Below, piece by piece: positions 26,001 through 38,346 of a stretch of 64,000 bases of DNA. The notes beneath the pieces are model-generated. The model searched no databases. It was not told the DNA's origin and saw only the letters and a list, made by a program, of their open reading frames with translations. The stretch is from Rotaria sp. Silwood1. Taxonomy: Eukaryota; Rotifera; Eurotatoria; Philodinida; Philodinidae. Location of the stretch: NCBI GenBank assembly GCA_905250075.1, contig CAJNOP010000033.1, positions 1,488,613 to 1,552,612 of the forward strand, given 5' to 3'. A program made the translations under genes and the position numbers. Within the stretch, counting starts at the first letter, position 1. The number at the start of each line of letters is the position of its first letter.

Positions 26001-26871
26001 GCGGCGACGGCGGCTCAGCCGCACGGCTTACACCTCTACCCAAAAGTATAAATCTGTACTTATTTTTAAAAAATGATTTTTTTTTCGATTCTCTAGGGAA
26101 TTTTTAACATTAGATCTAATGTGCTCGTGTGATTTTAAAGAATATAGAATAATGGGTCGTTTGAAACAGAACATACTTTTCTTTCTACAAAGATAAGACA
26201 AGATAAAAAAAGAATATACAAGAATAGTACACTTATTTCTGATGCATCCATTAAATAAAAATGAAAAATTATTTACACTGGATTAAAAAAATGTAAACCA
26301 CCGAATTTATCTTGTCGCTGAACATCTTTTGCTATTTCTGTTATTGGTAATGATGATGTATTACTTGTAAAAATTGTATGTCTAACAAAAAAACAAACAT
26401 GAATATTTTCGAGAAGGCAACAAAAAAAAAGAAAATTTAACAATATAATGAAACAAACTTTGGTGCAACTTCATCAATTTGTTTAAATAATTTTTGTTTT
26501 ACTTCAAGATTTTCAATAATAGCTTCAATAACAATATCTGTCGATTTAACAGCATCATTAACATTTAAACTTGTTTTAATACGATTTTTAATATCGTTTA
26601 AATATTTTTCACCTTTTTCTTGATCTTTATCAAATTTTTTTTTAATTATACGTTTTAAACTTGTTTCAATTATATTTAAACTTTTATCAAGAAATTCTTG
26701 TTTTTGATCAACAAGTATAACTTGATGATTAGTTGCAGCTGCAACCTATTCAAAAATTCTTAACTACAAAAGATTATTTCATTAAAAACTTGCTTGTGCT
26801 ATTCCTGAGCCCATTAGACCACCTCCAATGACAGTCACTGTTTTAATACCTCCTCGAAGTAAACTAGTCAT
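23043..26871 (-). CDS. HADH: 3-hydroxyacyl-CoA dehydrogenase (short-chain, mitochondrial type)
   Basis: Six exons: 26871-26794, 26745-26459, 26381-26277, 23571-23460, 23411-23321, 23263-23043; 894 nt, 297 aa. The enzyme oxidises L-3-hydroxyacyl-CoA with NAD in the third step of fatty-acid beta-oxidation. The NAD-binding loop is [13 protein letters not shown] (residues 14-26), followed by [19 protein letters not shown] and [12 protein letters not shown]. The catalytic histidine lies in GLHFFNPV with the partner Glu in KLLEV, and the C-terminal helical domain has [29 protein letters not shown] and [11 protein letters not shown]. The start lacks an obvious long mitochondrial transit peptide, and the ATG sits right after a TTTTTTTAG, so an upstream exon is possible. 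Intron 1 uses a GC donor. Intron 3 is 2.7 kb and carries a foldback and a hAT-like element. Confidence 0.93.
23655..24243. repeat. Foldback element, copy B
   Basis: Same family as the element at 3413-4047, lying in HADH intron 3. The left arm (ATTGCTTTTA near 23688, GGCTATGAATATTTTGAAAA near 23730, TTTAGCTTATTGCAG near 23762) pairs with the right arm (CAATAAACTATAGGC near 24126, CGAGTATTCATAAACC near 24157, CAAAAGCAATTAATC near 24203). The centre is near 23950. The outer right end CTTCATTAGTC matches the CTCGTTAGTC end of copy A. Ends approximate. Confidence 0.65.
24810..26038. mobile_element. hAT-like non-autonomous DNA transposon with 8-bp target duplication
   Basis: The element begins TAGAGGTGTAAGCCG and ends with its reverse complement CGGCTTACACCTCTA. 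It is flanked on both sides by the same 8 bp, CCCAAAAG (24802-24809 and 26039-26046), the target-site duplication length of hAT transposons. Length 1,229 bp. Both ends carry CGG-rich subterminal repeats, unusual in this AT-rich genome. A block of about 90 bp near 24909-25000 recurs in the same orientation near 25853-25940 (shared CATCGGCGGCGCGGCGGCTG and AATTAAAGTGTCTCAGCGGC). No transposase catalytic domain is visible. The perfect flanking duplication suggests a fairly recent insertion into HADH intron 3. Confidence 0.88.
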
Positions 26872-26966
26872 CTAAAAAAACATAATATTGTTTCGTTGCT
26901 CGATGTCTTGTTTTTCTTTTTAAAATTTTATTTAACAAGAAAAAAATAATATTTATTAAAAAACAA

Positions 26967-29900
26967 TTACGTTGGCACACGTGCACGAATTGTTGCTGGT
27001 CTACGACAACAAAAACATTCTTCAAGTTGTTGTTCAGTTAATTTTGCAAAGCATTCACCACACATTTGATTATGTTGACAAGGATCATATTCATATGTAG
27101 CTACATTTCCATAACATACATGACAAATATCTTCAGTTGTGTCCAAATTATTTGGTATTGGCTCTGAAGTACTTCGACTTTTCATTGTTGATAATTGTAG
27201 ATTAATTCGTTTTACTGGTTCACGGCTACTTTTACTTATTGATGGACCTTAAATATTGATTATATGTAAATAACGGGTTGTGCAAAAGTTTTGCATTAAT
27301 TTTGTCTCCACTATAGCGTGACAACAAATCATCCTGGAATCTTGATAGTTTTCTTATTGGAAAGAGTGAAGTCTCTACTACAAAGCTATGTAAAATTATT
27401 CTGTTCTGAATATTTCCTGAAGGTTGAAAAGTTCTTTTCATGCTTCTGGAATGTGGAAGAAATTTTCCATTCAGTGAGAAAGTTAGTCTTATTTTCTGAC
27501 TTTTATTAGGCTTTGTAGCGCTATGATAGAGCATTGTTAACAAGTAAAAATAAAGTTTTTCGAGTTATCAGCTAATAAGAGAACCTCTCCAGATGCTAAA
27601 TCACCTTTTAACCAAGACGACGTTGATTTGATAAGCACTCGTGAGTAATAAAAAAGTTCGGAATAGTTTGGTTTGTCGAGTCTTCTTTCTTGAAACATTG
27701 AAATTGTACTGAATTTTTCAACAAATAGCTGATGTCCTTTTCAAGTTAGATGAAAAATCGACTTTGGTCTGCAAATGGTGCATGATAAAATGCTCTCAAT
27801 GAGTTTAATTGATTGTGCAAATTGTAGCTTTTCTATTATTTCGTTTATGCAGATGTAAATATATGTAAGAACAAAAGTTGCTCTTACATATGAGAGAATT
27901 TTAAATATTGAATAATTCTGGATCGAGGATACTAGAAAAGCTACAACTCGTCCAATGAACGAATCTCATCGATAACCTTGTTTATGCAAAGTTTGAAGTC
28001 AAAATTTGATATTCTGTGTGACTCAAAAGTTCGAACAATCTACTAAAATGTCCGTATCTTAAGAACAATGACACCGAAAACCAAATCATTCTTCACTATT
28101 CTATTGTTTGCTAGTTCTCACCAAATAAACATCGTCTCGGTCGAAAAGTGTTTTAATACCTGGACATATTTCCTCCAGAGTTCCACAAGCCAGCCTCACA
28201 CTACTTCACGTTCTATCGCACGCTGATGGAACGTTCAGTAAACTTCTGCGAACCGTGTACTACACAATTCCATGGTTTGAAACGTTCGGAAAGAACACTG
28301 AAGAAACAAATCAGCTATGATGTGAGACTGACTCGTGCACCTCTAGTCTCCTCGTAGATCGAAATAGAATTTTTATTAACAATTTAACTCAATTCTATCG
28401 AATATTCCAAAAACTTATCGAAAAAGTAAATTCGCATAACTTCATTATTTATCAAACTTAATCCATTGTTTTCTTTTCAAATGATATCTATCACTCCTAA
28501 AGAAAGTGAGCTGGTCTTATGAGCTTCTTGACTATCGGACTTGACACCATCAGGCTTTTTTTTTAGTGACATATAAAAAAATGCATACAATCGATATCGC
28601 AAGATCTGGTTGATATAAATGTCACACAAAAGCGCAAAGAAATAAAGCATTGACAAAGAAACATTGTGAAGTGTTTCTTTTCCGAGACTGATAAAAGATT
28701 GATTTTTGTATTTCAGTCGAAAGTGATAACTTTACGGATCTGGGCCCCGAAATCATTGACTTAGATTGTTTTCTTTCATAGAACGAGTATTATTGCTGTT
28801 CATCATATCAAAAAAAAATTCGTTTCCTTCATGTCACAATATAACGAAGGTTATTTAATATAGAATGCATTGAAGTATTTAAACAACAATTATATCAGAC
28901 TCCAAGAGAAGGTCATAGCAGAATCAGATGTCATCGAAGAAAGATCAGATAATCATAAGAGGTATTTATGCTTAACAATAAATATTGTATTAATCCACCG
29001 AAACAAATGATATGCATGATATTACGCTAGATCATAAAGATCAATGAATATTATATTTGTGACCCGAAACAATAGGAAAACATATCGGTACATTGAGAGC
29101 ATAGGTGTATAAATTGGATACACTTATCGAAGGAAGAAAAGAAGAAAATAGTTATAACATGATACAAGCGCATGAGAAATATAAATATATGAATGTAATT
29201 GTTATTCAGCAATCTAGAAATAAAAGTTCTGGAGAGACATTGCAAAATAAATAATAATTCACAATTTGACCTTTTATTAATTTTATTAAATCAATCGATC
29301 TTACAGTAATAATTTCTAAAACTTCTTCGAGTTAAATTGAATTTAATTCACACAACTCAAAAACACCTTACAACTCAGTTCAACGGTTCCCAATTTTGTT
29401 TTTGTGAATTTGATTTAATTAGTTTCATGAATTGAATTATGTTTTCCAACTCTGGCTCAATGAGAGTTTAGTGAGTCTTCTACAAAAAAAAACCGTTTGA
29501 TAAAACACAGTATTCTCCATTATGAGAAAAATTTCATTGGATATTGTAGAGAATACATAACGCGCCTGAACATTTCGAAAGTCAAGTGCAAGACAAAAAT
29601 GTACTTCAAGAAAACTATCCAATATTCACGATGAATTCCTGTCACGTTATACTAAAAACAAAAATTATTTCAGAACTTTTGCACCATTTTCCTTGTGTCT
29701 ACAATATTTAATATAATTTTCATACCAGTTTTATCGAAAAAAATAAATTTAAGTTTTTGTGTACCAGTCATTTCATATTTGTGTTTTGCATGTGGAACTA
29801 CAAATAGTAAAAATAAAAAATTTAATTAATTTATAAATACATGAAAAATATACCTCGTGAAGATTCTTTCAAAACTCGATCTACATAAGCTTTACCACGT

Positions 29901-32811
29901 TTTTGTATTAAATAATCACATAATGGATGAAATACGGCATGTTCTTCGAACGGACAATCACTAAATTATATTAAATAAAAGTAAGAAATAAGTTACAGAT
30001 ATGAATATTATTTACCGTGGTTCAAAATCACAGAATTTATTACCACAATAATAACAACATACTTTGCCTTCACCCAAATAAATAAAACCAGCATCAGCCA
30101 TTACTACACTGCACAAACGACTACCCCCTGGATACATCCAATTAGATTGAAATGATTGAATACGTTTTTCTACTGCCGAATACGATAGATATTCCGGATA
30201 ACGCATGTGACTTGCATTCTACACAAAACAAAAACAAATTGTTTTACAAAAATAAGTATCATGAAGACAAAAAAGCTAATACCATTCTGACATTTGGATA
30301 GAGTCCACCTTGTTCTCGTCTAACCCATAAGCACCATGAATGAATTTTACCCATCAATAGTCCATTTTCATGTCTATGTACCTGCATTGCTGTCCATGGT
30401 TCATCATTTAATAGCGAACCAGGAATAGACGGTCGTAGGCGCATTAGTCTTTCAAATTTTTGTTCGGTTAATTCAACAGCACACCACGGACATTTAACAA
30501 TAGTACCTTCACCATTTAAATAAAATCCGGCATATGCAAGTTCACCAACCTTAACTTGAGCAAAAGTTTCACGATTATGTCTTTTAAATGAATCTAACCG
30601 ATTAGATTCGTATGCAAAAAATGCACGAGGATCAACAGGTGAAATATCAGTACAAACAATATCAATGGGTGGCGATCTTTCTTCTATAGCCAATTGTTGA
30701 AATGGATTCGTCTGATTTTCTAGAATAGGTGATGTCCATCGGCCATTACCATCACTAGTAATAATATCAGTACAATCTTGTGGTGATGATATTTCATTAG
30801 ATATTGCTATGGATGATGGTGATATGGGTGATTGCATCGGTGAAGTATGATCGATAAATTGTGATTTAAAGGGTGTAGCAACAGGTTCATAACCATCTTC
30901 ATCAGAGTCAGAATAATCAGATCTATTTGGTTCAATTTCAGATGTATGATCAAGATTGCTTGAGGTTGTCGAAACAGATGAGAAAGAATCTAGAGTAGTT
31001 CGATTTGATATTAGTGATACTTGTGTATTATATGATCGTTGATATTCTATTTCATCTTAGCAAAAAAAAAAACATATAGAAAAAAAATATAATTTAACTT
31101 TAAGTATAGCAATTACTTAATTTAGTACGATCAAGAAGTACTTGTGCTATATATTTAACACCTAATATTTCTTTTATCCATTCACATGTTGGATAGAAAT
31201 GTGCATGTAATTTTTCTGTATCATATTGAGAATATTTTCCAAGTAGTTTTTTATCATTAATCGGTAATGAATTTCCACATTGAAAACATCTCATACGTTT
31301 CATTGCTAAATATATACAATAGATATATTTAATAAATAATCGAAATAAAAGAAAAACTCTTACTATCAAGAAAAAATCCAGCTTCTGCTCTTTCACGTAT
31401 AAAATTATCCAAAACTTTATGATGTTCTTTATAATCTTCAAATGTTTTAATTCGATCAAATACGGATTGATAATTTGGATATTCTGGAAAACGTTTTCGA
31501 TCTGGTATAGCAATATTCGTTGGACATTGTGCTCGAACTATAGTACAGTCAATCATTGAAGGTTTTTTTAATTGTTTAGCTAAAGCTCGATGTTGAGACA
31601 TAATTGATGAATCAGTTTTTGGATGAATTAAAACAGCACAATATGCACAACGAATATTATTTGTATTTTTAAAACGATAAAAACCACATGCAGCTAATTC
31701 TTGACATAAACGTTCATCATTATCAGTTTCAAATGATAAACCATCAAGTGTTTGTAAACGCCATTTTTCATTAACACATTGAAAATCACCTGTTTCTGTA
31801 CTAAGAATTGCTTGAATAATTTCACAATTATTTTGACGTTGTTTATGTGTACCAAATGCTGTCATACCACGTCGCCAATCATCGACTTCAAGATCACACA
31901 TATAACATTTTACTCTTAATTCTTCACCTAAATAATAAAAACCAGTCTGGACTAAATCTTTAGGTGATATTGGAGCATAACTAGGCCAATCTTCAAATGT
32001 TGATAAACATTCATCAACTGATTGTGGTTTATTAGAAATTATTACTGATTTTGATGTCATAGGATTACGAGAACGACGTTCTAAAAATAATATACAAAAA
32101 ACAAGTTAATTAGTTTTTAATGATTATTATTTCATTTACCTTGATCAGATACAACATGTAAATAACCAGCATTAGCTACAAATTTTCCACCAGCTATATA
32201 TGTAATAAAACGACATGGAAAAAATCGAGAATGTTCAAGTTGAACAATATTTTTATTTGTATCATGAACTGCTTCGGACCAATTTGTTAACGTGTTACCA
32301 CAATAAAAACAAGTAACACCATCATTAGGACCTGAAATCTTCGAGTTTTAGTAATAGTATAAAAAGTTTTAAAAAAAAATTTGTACCTGAAAAATAGAAT
32401 CCATTGTTAGCCAATAATTGTGGTGTAACAAAAGTATTTGCTCTTTCTTGTAAATAAGGCCATGAATTAAATGTTTGAAGACGTACATTATAATCACTAA
32501 AATCTGGTTCTTCAGCATCATTCCATTGTAGTTTTTCTCTTTTTTGAGATTCTAATGGTGGATGAAGATCATCAATATTTGTACCAGGTTCACATAATAA
32601 AAATGTACAACGTTGACCAAGATGAGAAACTTTTTCTCGATGTAATTTTCGAAAATAATTTGAAGCATATGTAGCATTATCATCTAAAGATGTTAGATCG
32701 ATAGTAACACCACATTGTGGACATAGACATTTTGTTTCACGATAAATAAAACCAGCAAGAGCTAATTGATGACGTGTTGTTAATGGAAAATGTAATAAAC
32801 TAAATAAATTG

Positions 32812-32843
<32 letters not shown>

Positions 32844-32947
32844 TGAATAAATTATGCATAGAATTACCTAGAAAATGTTTCTAATCGATATTTTTCTGAT
32901 GCAAGAATATGATCAATAACAGGCGTTTCTAATATTATTGTCGTCAT
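26967..32947 (-). CDS. Inhibitor-of-apoptosis-like protein with about seven BIR modules and a RING
   Basis: Ten exons: 32947-32868, 32799-32387, 32331-32140, 32080-31364, 31305-31117, 31055-30283, 30218-30016, 29960-29854, 29797-29726, 27247-26967; 3,027 nt, 1,008 aa. BIR modules are zinc-binding domains of caspase inhibitors; a RING adds ubiquitin ligase activity. BIR-like starts (R-L-x-TF, then AGF, then C-x2-C) appear seven times: YRLETFSS/LALAGFIY, VRLQTFNSWP/NNGFYFSG/CFYC, CLSTFEDWPSY/QTGFYYLGE/CYMC, RLQTLDGLSF/ACGFYRF/CAYC, RIKTFEDYKEH/AEAGFFLD/CFQC, RLDSFKRH/AYAGFYLNGE/CPWC, RIQSFQSNW/ADAGFIYLGE/CYYC. The last is the most canonical (DCPFEEHAVFHPLCDYL). Modules 1, 4 and 6 are degenerate. 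The C terminus has CHVC...CQHNQMCGEC...CFCC, a RING. The last intron is 2.5 kb and holds a transposon. Confidence 0.88.
27277..29690. mobile_element. Degenerate mariner-like element in IAP intron
   Basis: The left end (TTGTGCAAAAGTTTTGCATT from about 27278) is the imperfect reverse complement of the right end (CAGAACTTTTGCACCATTTT to about 29690). Similarity continues inward for about 90 bp (ATAGCGTGACAACAAATCAT near 27313 against ATGAATTCCTGTCACGTTAT near 29631). A GTGCAAAAGTT terminus is typical of Tc1/mariner-type elements. The interior is broken: no transposase frame, and a foldback lies inside. Short frames at the two ends (27232-27543, 29437-29622) are non-coding parts of the arms. Boundaries and target duplication are not certain. 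Confidence 0.5.
27590..28170. repeat. Foldback element, diverged copy C
   Basis: Lies inside the larger mariner-like element. The left arm (AAGACGACGTTGATTTGATA near 27618, TTCGGAATAGTTTGGTTT near 27657) pairs with the right arm (AAACCAAATCATTCTTC near 28078, CAAATAAACATCGTCTCGG near 28122). TTGTAGCTTTTCTA near 27825 pairs with TAGAAAAGCTACAAC near 27932, so the centre is near 27880. The motif TATGCAAAGTTTGAAGTCAA near 27988 is shared with copy A. More diverged than copies A, B, D and E. Confidence 0.55.
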
Positions 32948-33687
32948 TAGTAACAAATTGAGTATACTCTCACATTATCAATTGATAACTTGTTAACTTT
33001 CAAAATATTTCATATTCTAAAAGTAGATATAAAAAAATACATTATCAATTATTACATATATATATTAATTTTTTTCTTTCAACAAGGAAAAAAAGCATAT
33101 GTGTCAATAAATATGATTTACGTTTTCTTCGTTCTCTTCTCTATACTTATCAGACAACGTAAAATCCTTCGAATAAAATGTACACGAATAAATTAAAATT
33201 TTTATTTTCCGTCTGACAAACCAATTTTTTTACCTTATCGTATACATGACATCATTAGTTGCAACACTCAAGGAAAGCAAAACTATTATAAGTGTTATTC
33301 TTCTCTTTCTACTTTCTCTTTCATAATCTATACTTAATAAATATCAAACTGAATAACAACAACAAAAATCATTCATTGATTTAAATAAAGAGTCTTCATA
33401 TTCTAAAATAAATATTCTATTTCTCTCATCGTACGAAAAATGAGTTGATTTAAGAATCACTTTAATCAATACTTGGTTACACGAGTACATTTTTTTTTTC
33501 ATTGTATCAGAAAAAAAAGAAAATAACAGTTCATAAATACAGAAATTTATGGATCAAGCCGAAATCGATGTCATTCGTATGCATAAAGAGCTTTTTTCCA
33601 ACAAGGAAATCTCCCGAAACGATACCCGCCATTTGATCTTGTATTGAATTGATAGAAAAATATTAGTAAGATTATAAAAAGTTTATA

Positions 33688-34124
33688 AGGGTTCGTCCCC
33701 ATGAACCTTTGACATAGAATTATGATCAATTTGCTGAACTTTTGACTCATCTTAAGTACTTCCTGAAAAGCAAAATCGAGAATTTTCGATCTAAAATTTT
33801 GTCTATAGATGAGTTTAATGACACTTTGAAGAATCTAAAAGTTTCAACCGAAAAGAAACTTTCTTGTTCGAATTATTGAATTTTTAAGTGAACTCGACTT
33901 TTTGTGACTCAAGGCTATTTTTAGAAATTCAATATGTTGTAGAACAAACATTCTTTTCAACTGAAACTTTCAAAATATGTTAAGAGTCATTAAAAAACTC
34001 TATCGTCAAAATTTAGCATCGAAATTTCGTGATTTGGTGTTTTTTGGAGGAACTACGTATATATGCGTCGAAAATTCAATGAACCGGTCATAATTTAGTG
34101 TCAACAGCCTACAGCGACGAACCT
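33688..34124. repeat. 0.44-kb foldback element, second family
   Basis: Begins GGGTTCGTCCCCATG near 33689 and ends CAGCGACGAACC near 34122; the two halves are reverse complements over almost their full length. Pairs: AATTATGATCAATTTG near 33718 with GGTCATAATTTAGTG near 34086; CTATAGATGAGTTTAATGAC near 33803 with GTCATTAAAAAACTCTATCG near 33986; AAGTTTCAACCGAAAAG near 33839 with CTTTTCAACTGAAACTTTC near 33954. The centre is near 33900. No coding capacity. The next foldback (copy D) starts about 10 bp later. Confidence 0.7.
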
Positions 34125-34134
34125 TTTCAGTTTT

Positions 34135-34765
34135 TATTAACTTCTTTGACAAGGAAGCCCTCCAACTGTTTAGTCACGTTTAACTCTAAATTATTTGCAT
34201 TAAGTAGATACAAATGAGCTATGAATACTCTGAAAAGAGTTCATGCTCTTCGCTTATTACTGCGAAGACACTACAATTTACGGTATTTTTTTTTCAATGA
34301 ATGGCATGATAATAGAAAAATTGACATTCGAATTCCTACTTGAAGCTTTAGTCTTAACGAGAGTAATTTTTTGTGAAAGTTTCAGATCTTTAGATCTGCC
34401 TCTGTCCTAAAAGAAGAACATAAAATCTACAGCTTTATATATGTGATGTAAAAGACACACTATCGACATAATTGTATCTTAGCGACAAGACCTGAAACAT
34501 TCACAAAAAGCTACTCTCATTATGGTTGCTCTCTATGCAAATTTTCAAGTAGATATTCTCAAATTAGTTTTTCTGATGTTTCTGCTGGATACGACAGCTT
34601 TTATTAAGAGAATAGTGTGACATTGCAATATTTACGCAGCAATACGCTAAGAGCACGAACTATCTTCAGATTATTCATGGCTCTTTTGTATCTATATAAT
34701 GCACACAGTCTAGACTCAAAATTAATTATACAATTGGATGACCTTCCTCGAGAGACTTGCCTATA
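34135..34765. repeat. Foldback element, copy D
   Basis: The clearest copy of the dispersed family. GAGCTATGAATACTCTGAAA near 34212 pairs with TTCAGATTATTCATGGCTC near 34665; GTTCATGCTCTTCGCTTATT near 34240 pairs with ACGCTAAGAGCACGAAC near 34645; GAGAGTAATTTTTTGTGAAA near 34359 pairs with TCACAAAAAGCTACTCTCAT near 34500. The centre is near 34440. Shares TATATAATGCACACAGT-type right-arm sequence with copy E. Confidence 0.72.
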
Positions 34766-36081
34766 GAACTAATATAATCTCAAACCGCAAATGTCCATTG
34801 AGTTAGGTCCCTCATAATAATAATCGAGGCACTCCTTAGTGCTCAGCACACATATAATCCATTTTATGATTTCTTCGAGAAACGTTGATAAAAAAAAGCA
34901 CAGAACAAGCTTTTTTGTGAGAGATATTCTAAATACGACTAAATCTCATATAAAGCCATCCTCTCGTTATGACATTTTCTTTTCTGCGTACGTTTATTTA
35001 ATATGCCTGAATCTGTCAGACATGACATATTTCAATTCAATTACACAAGAATTAGAAAAATAGAATTTCCGGTGTAATTAACTTTTTATATCTGTGACCC
35101 TAGCAACCACCAAAGAGCTGCAGCTCATACTCCTCTCTCTGTACATTGTAAAGTCTATCTTTAGTGTATGTTTTGACACTACTGAAAAAGACGTGCAGAC
35201 TTAAACATATATCATAAATAAAACCATCTAGAGAATGTAAATCTAAAATGACAAGAAAAGTTTAAATATTTCTTTTTATTTTCTCCGACCAAAACAATAA
35301 ACCAGATATACTTTCATCAGCATGACATCATGTTGAGCACTATGTTCTAACGACTATGCATACTGTGGAACACTACTGAGTACAAAAATTATTATTAAAA
35401 ACGAAGTTCTTTATTTGAATTAATGAAGTAAACTTTGACGCGATCTGAAAACTCTATAGAGCGAAATTCCGGTTTCCCATTTTAGTGATTACACAATAAT
35501 AAGGATTAAAATCATGATAGACAAAGTAATCTTTTGATCATTTAATGAAAGCAGCAATTTCAATTTTGTGAGCATCACCCTCTCCGATTATTATTAAAGC
35601 TAGAGAATAATTCCCACCTTCATGTAATTCATTCATAAGGTACATAACTATCATCATCAACATAATTGAATCTACAATAAATTTCGCATTGAAACTCTTT
35701 TTTTTTGTCACAATATATGAAATAAAAACGATATCTGTTCATTTAAAATATTCTTGACTTTGTTTTTTTTTTCTTAATTATACTTATACATATTTATAAA
35801 TAGGACCGCCACACTTGATAAAACTTCACAAAGCAGATGTACAACATAAAAATTAAAACAACAATAATTATAAATAAATGATATACATTTCACAATACAA
35901 TAAGACACATTGACTAAAAAAAAAAGAAAAGAAAACAAACTGATTTGGCATTTTTTTTTGTGTATGTATGGATTTGCTGATTGATTTATGGCAGTTATGG
36001 TGGGTAAAAGAAAAAAAAATAAAACAACTAGCCAACTTTATACAAATTAAAATGATTAAAACACAAATCACCGTTAAAAGT

Positions 36082-38346
<2,265 letters not shown>

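Larger units (their letters stand above)
32948..36081. other. Intergenic between IAP promoter and MAPK 3' end
   Basis: 3.1 kb. Two foldback elements occupy 33688-34124 and 34135-34765. The remaining sequence has no supported exon. An isolated TTTCCGGTGTAATTA near 35066-35080 resembles the inner end of the 12.5-13.6 kb hairpin (TTTCCGGTGTAGTTTTA), perhaps a remnant of the same family. Confidence 0.45.

Noticed and set aside
27232..27543. 103-codon minus frame as a possible transposase piece
   Set aside because: It lies in the terminal repeat of the mariner-like element and overlaps the IAP RING exon edge; no D-D-D/E residues or helix-turn-helix seen.
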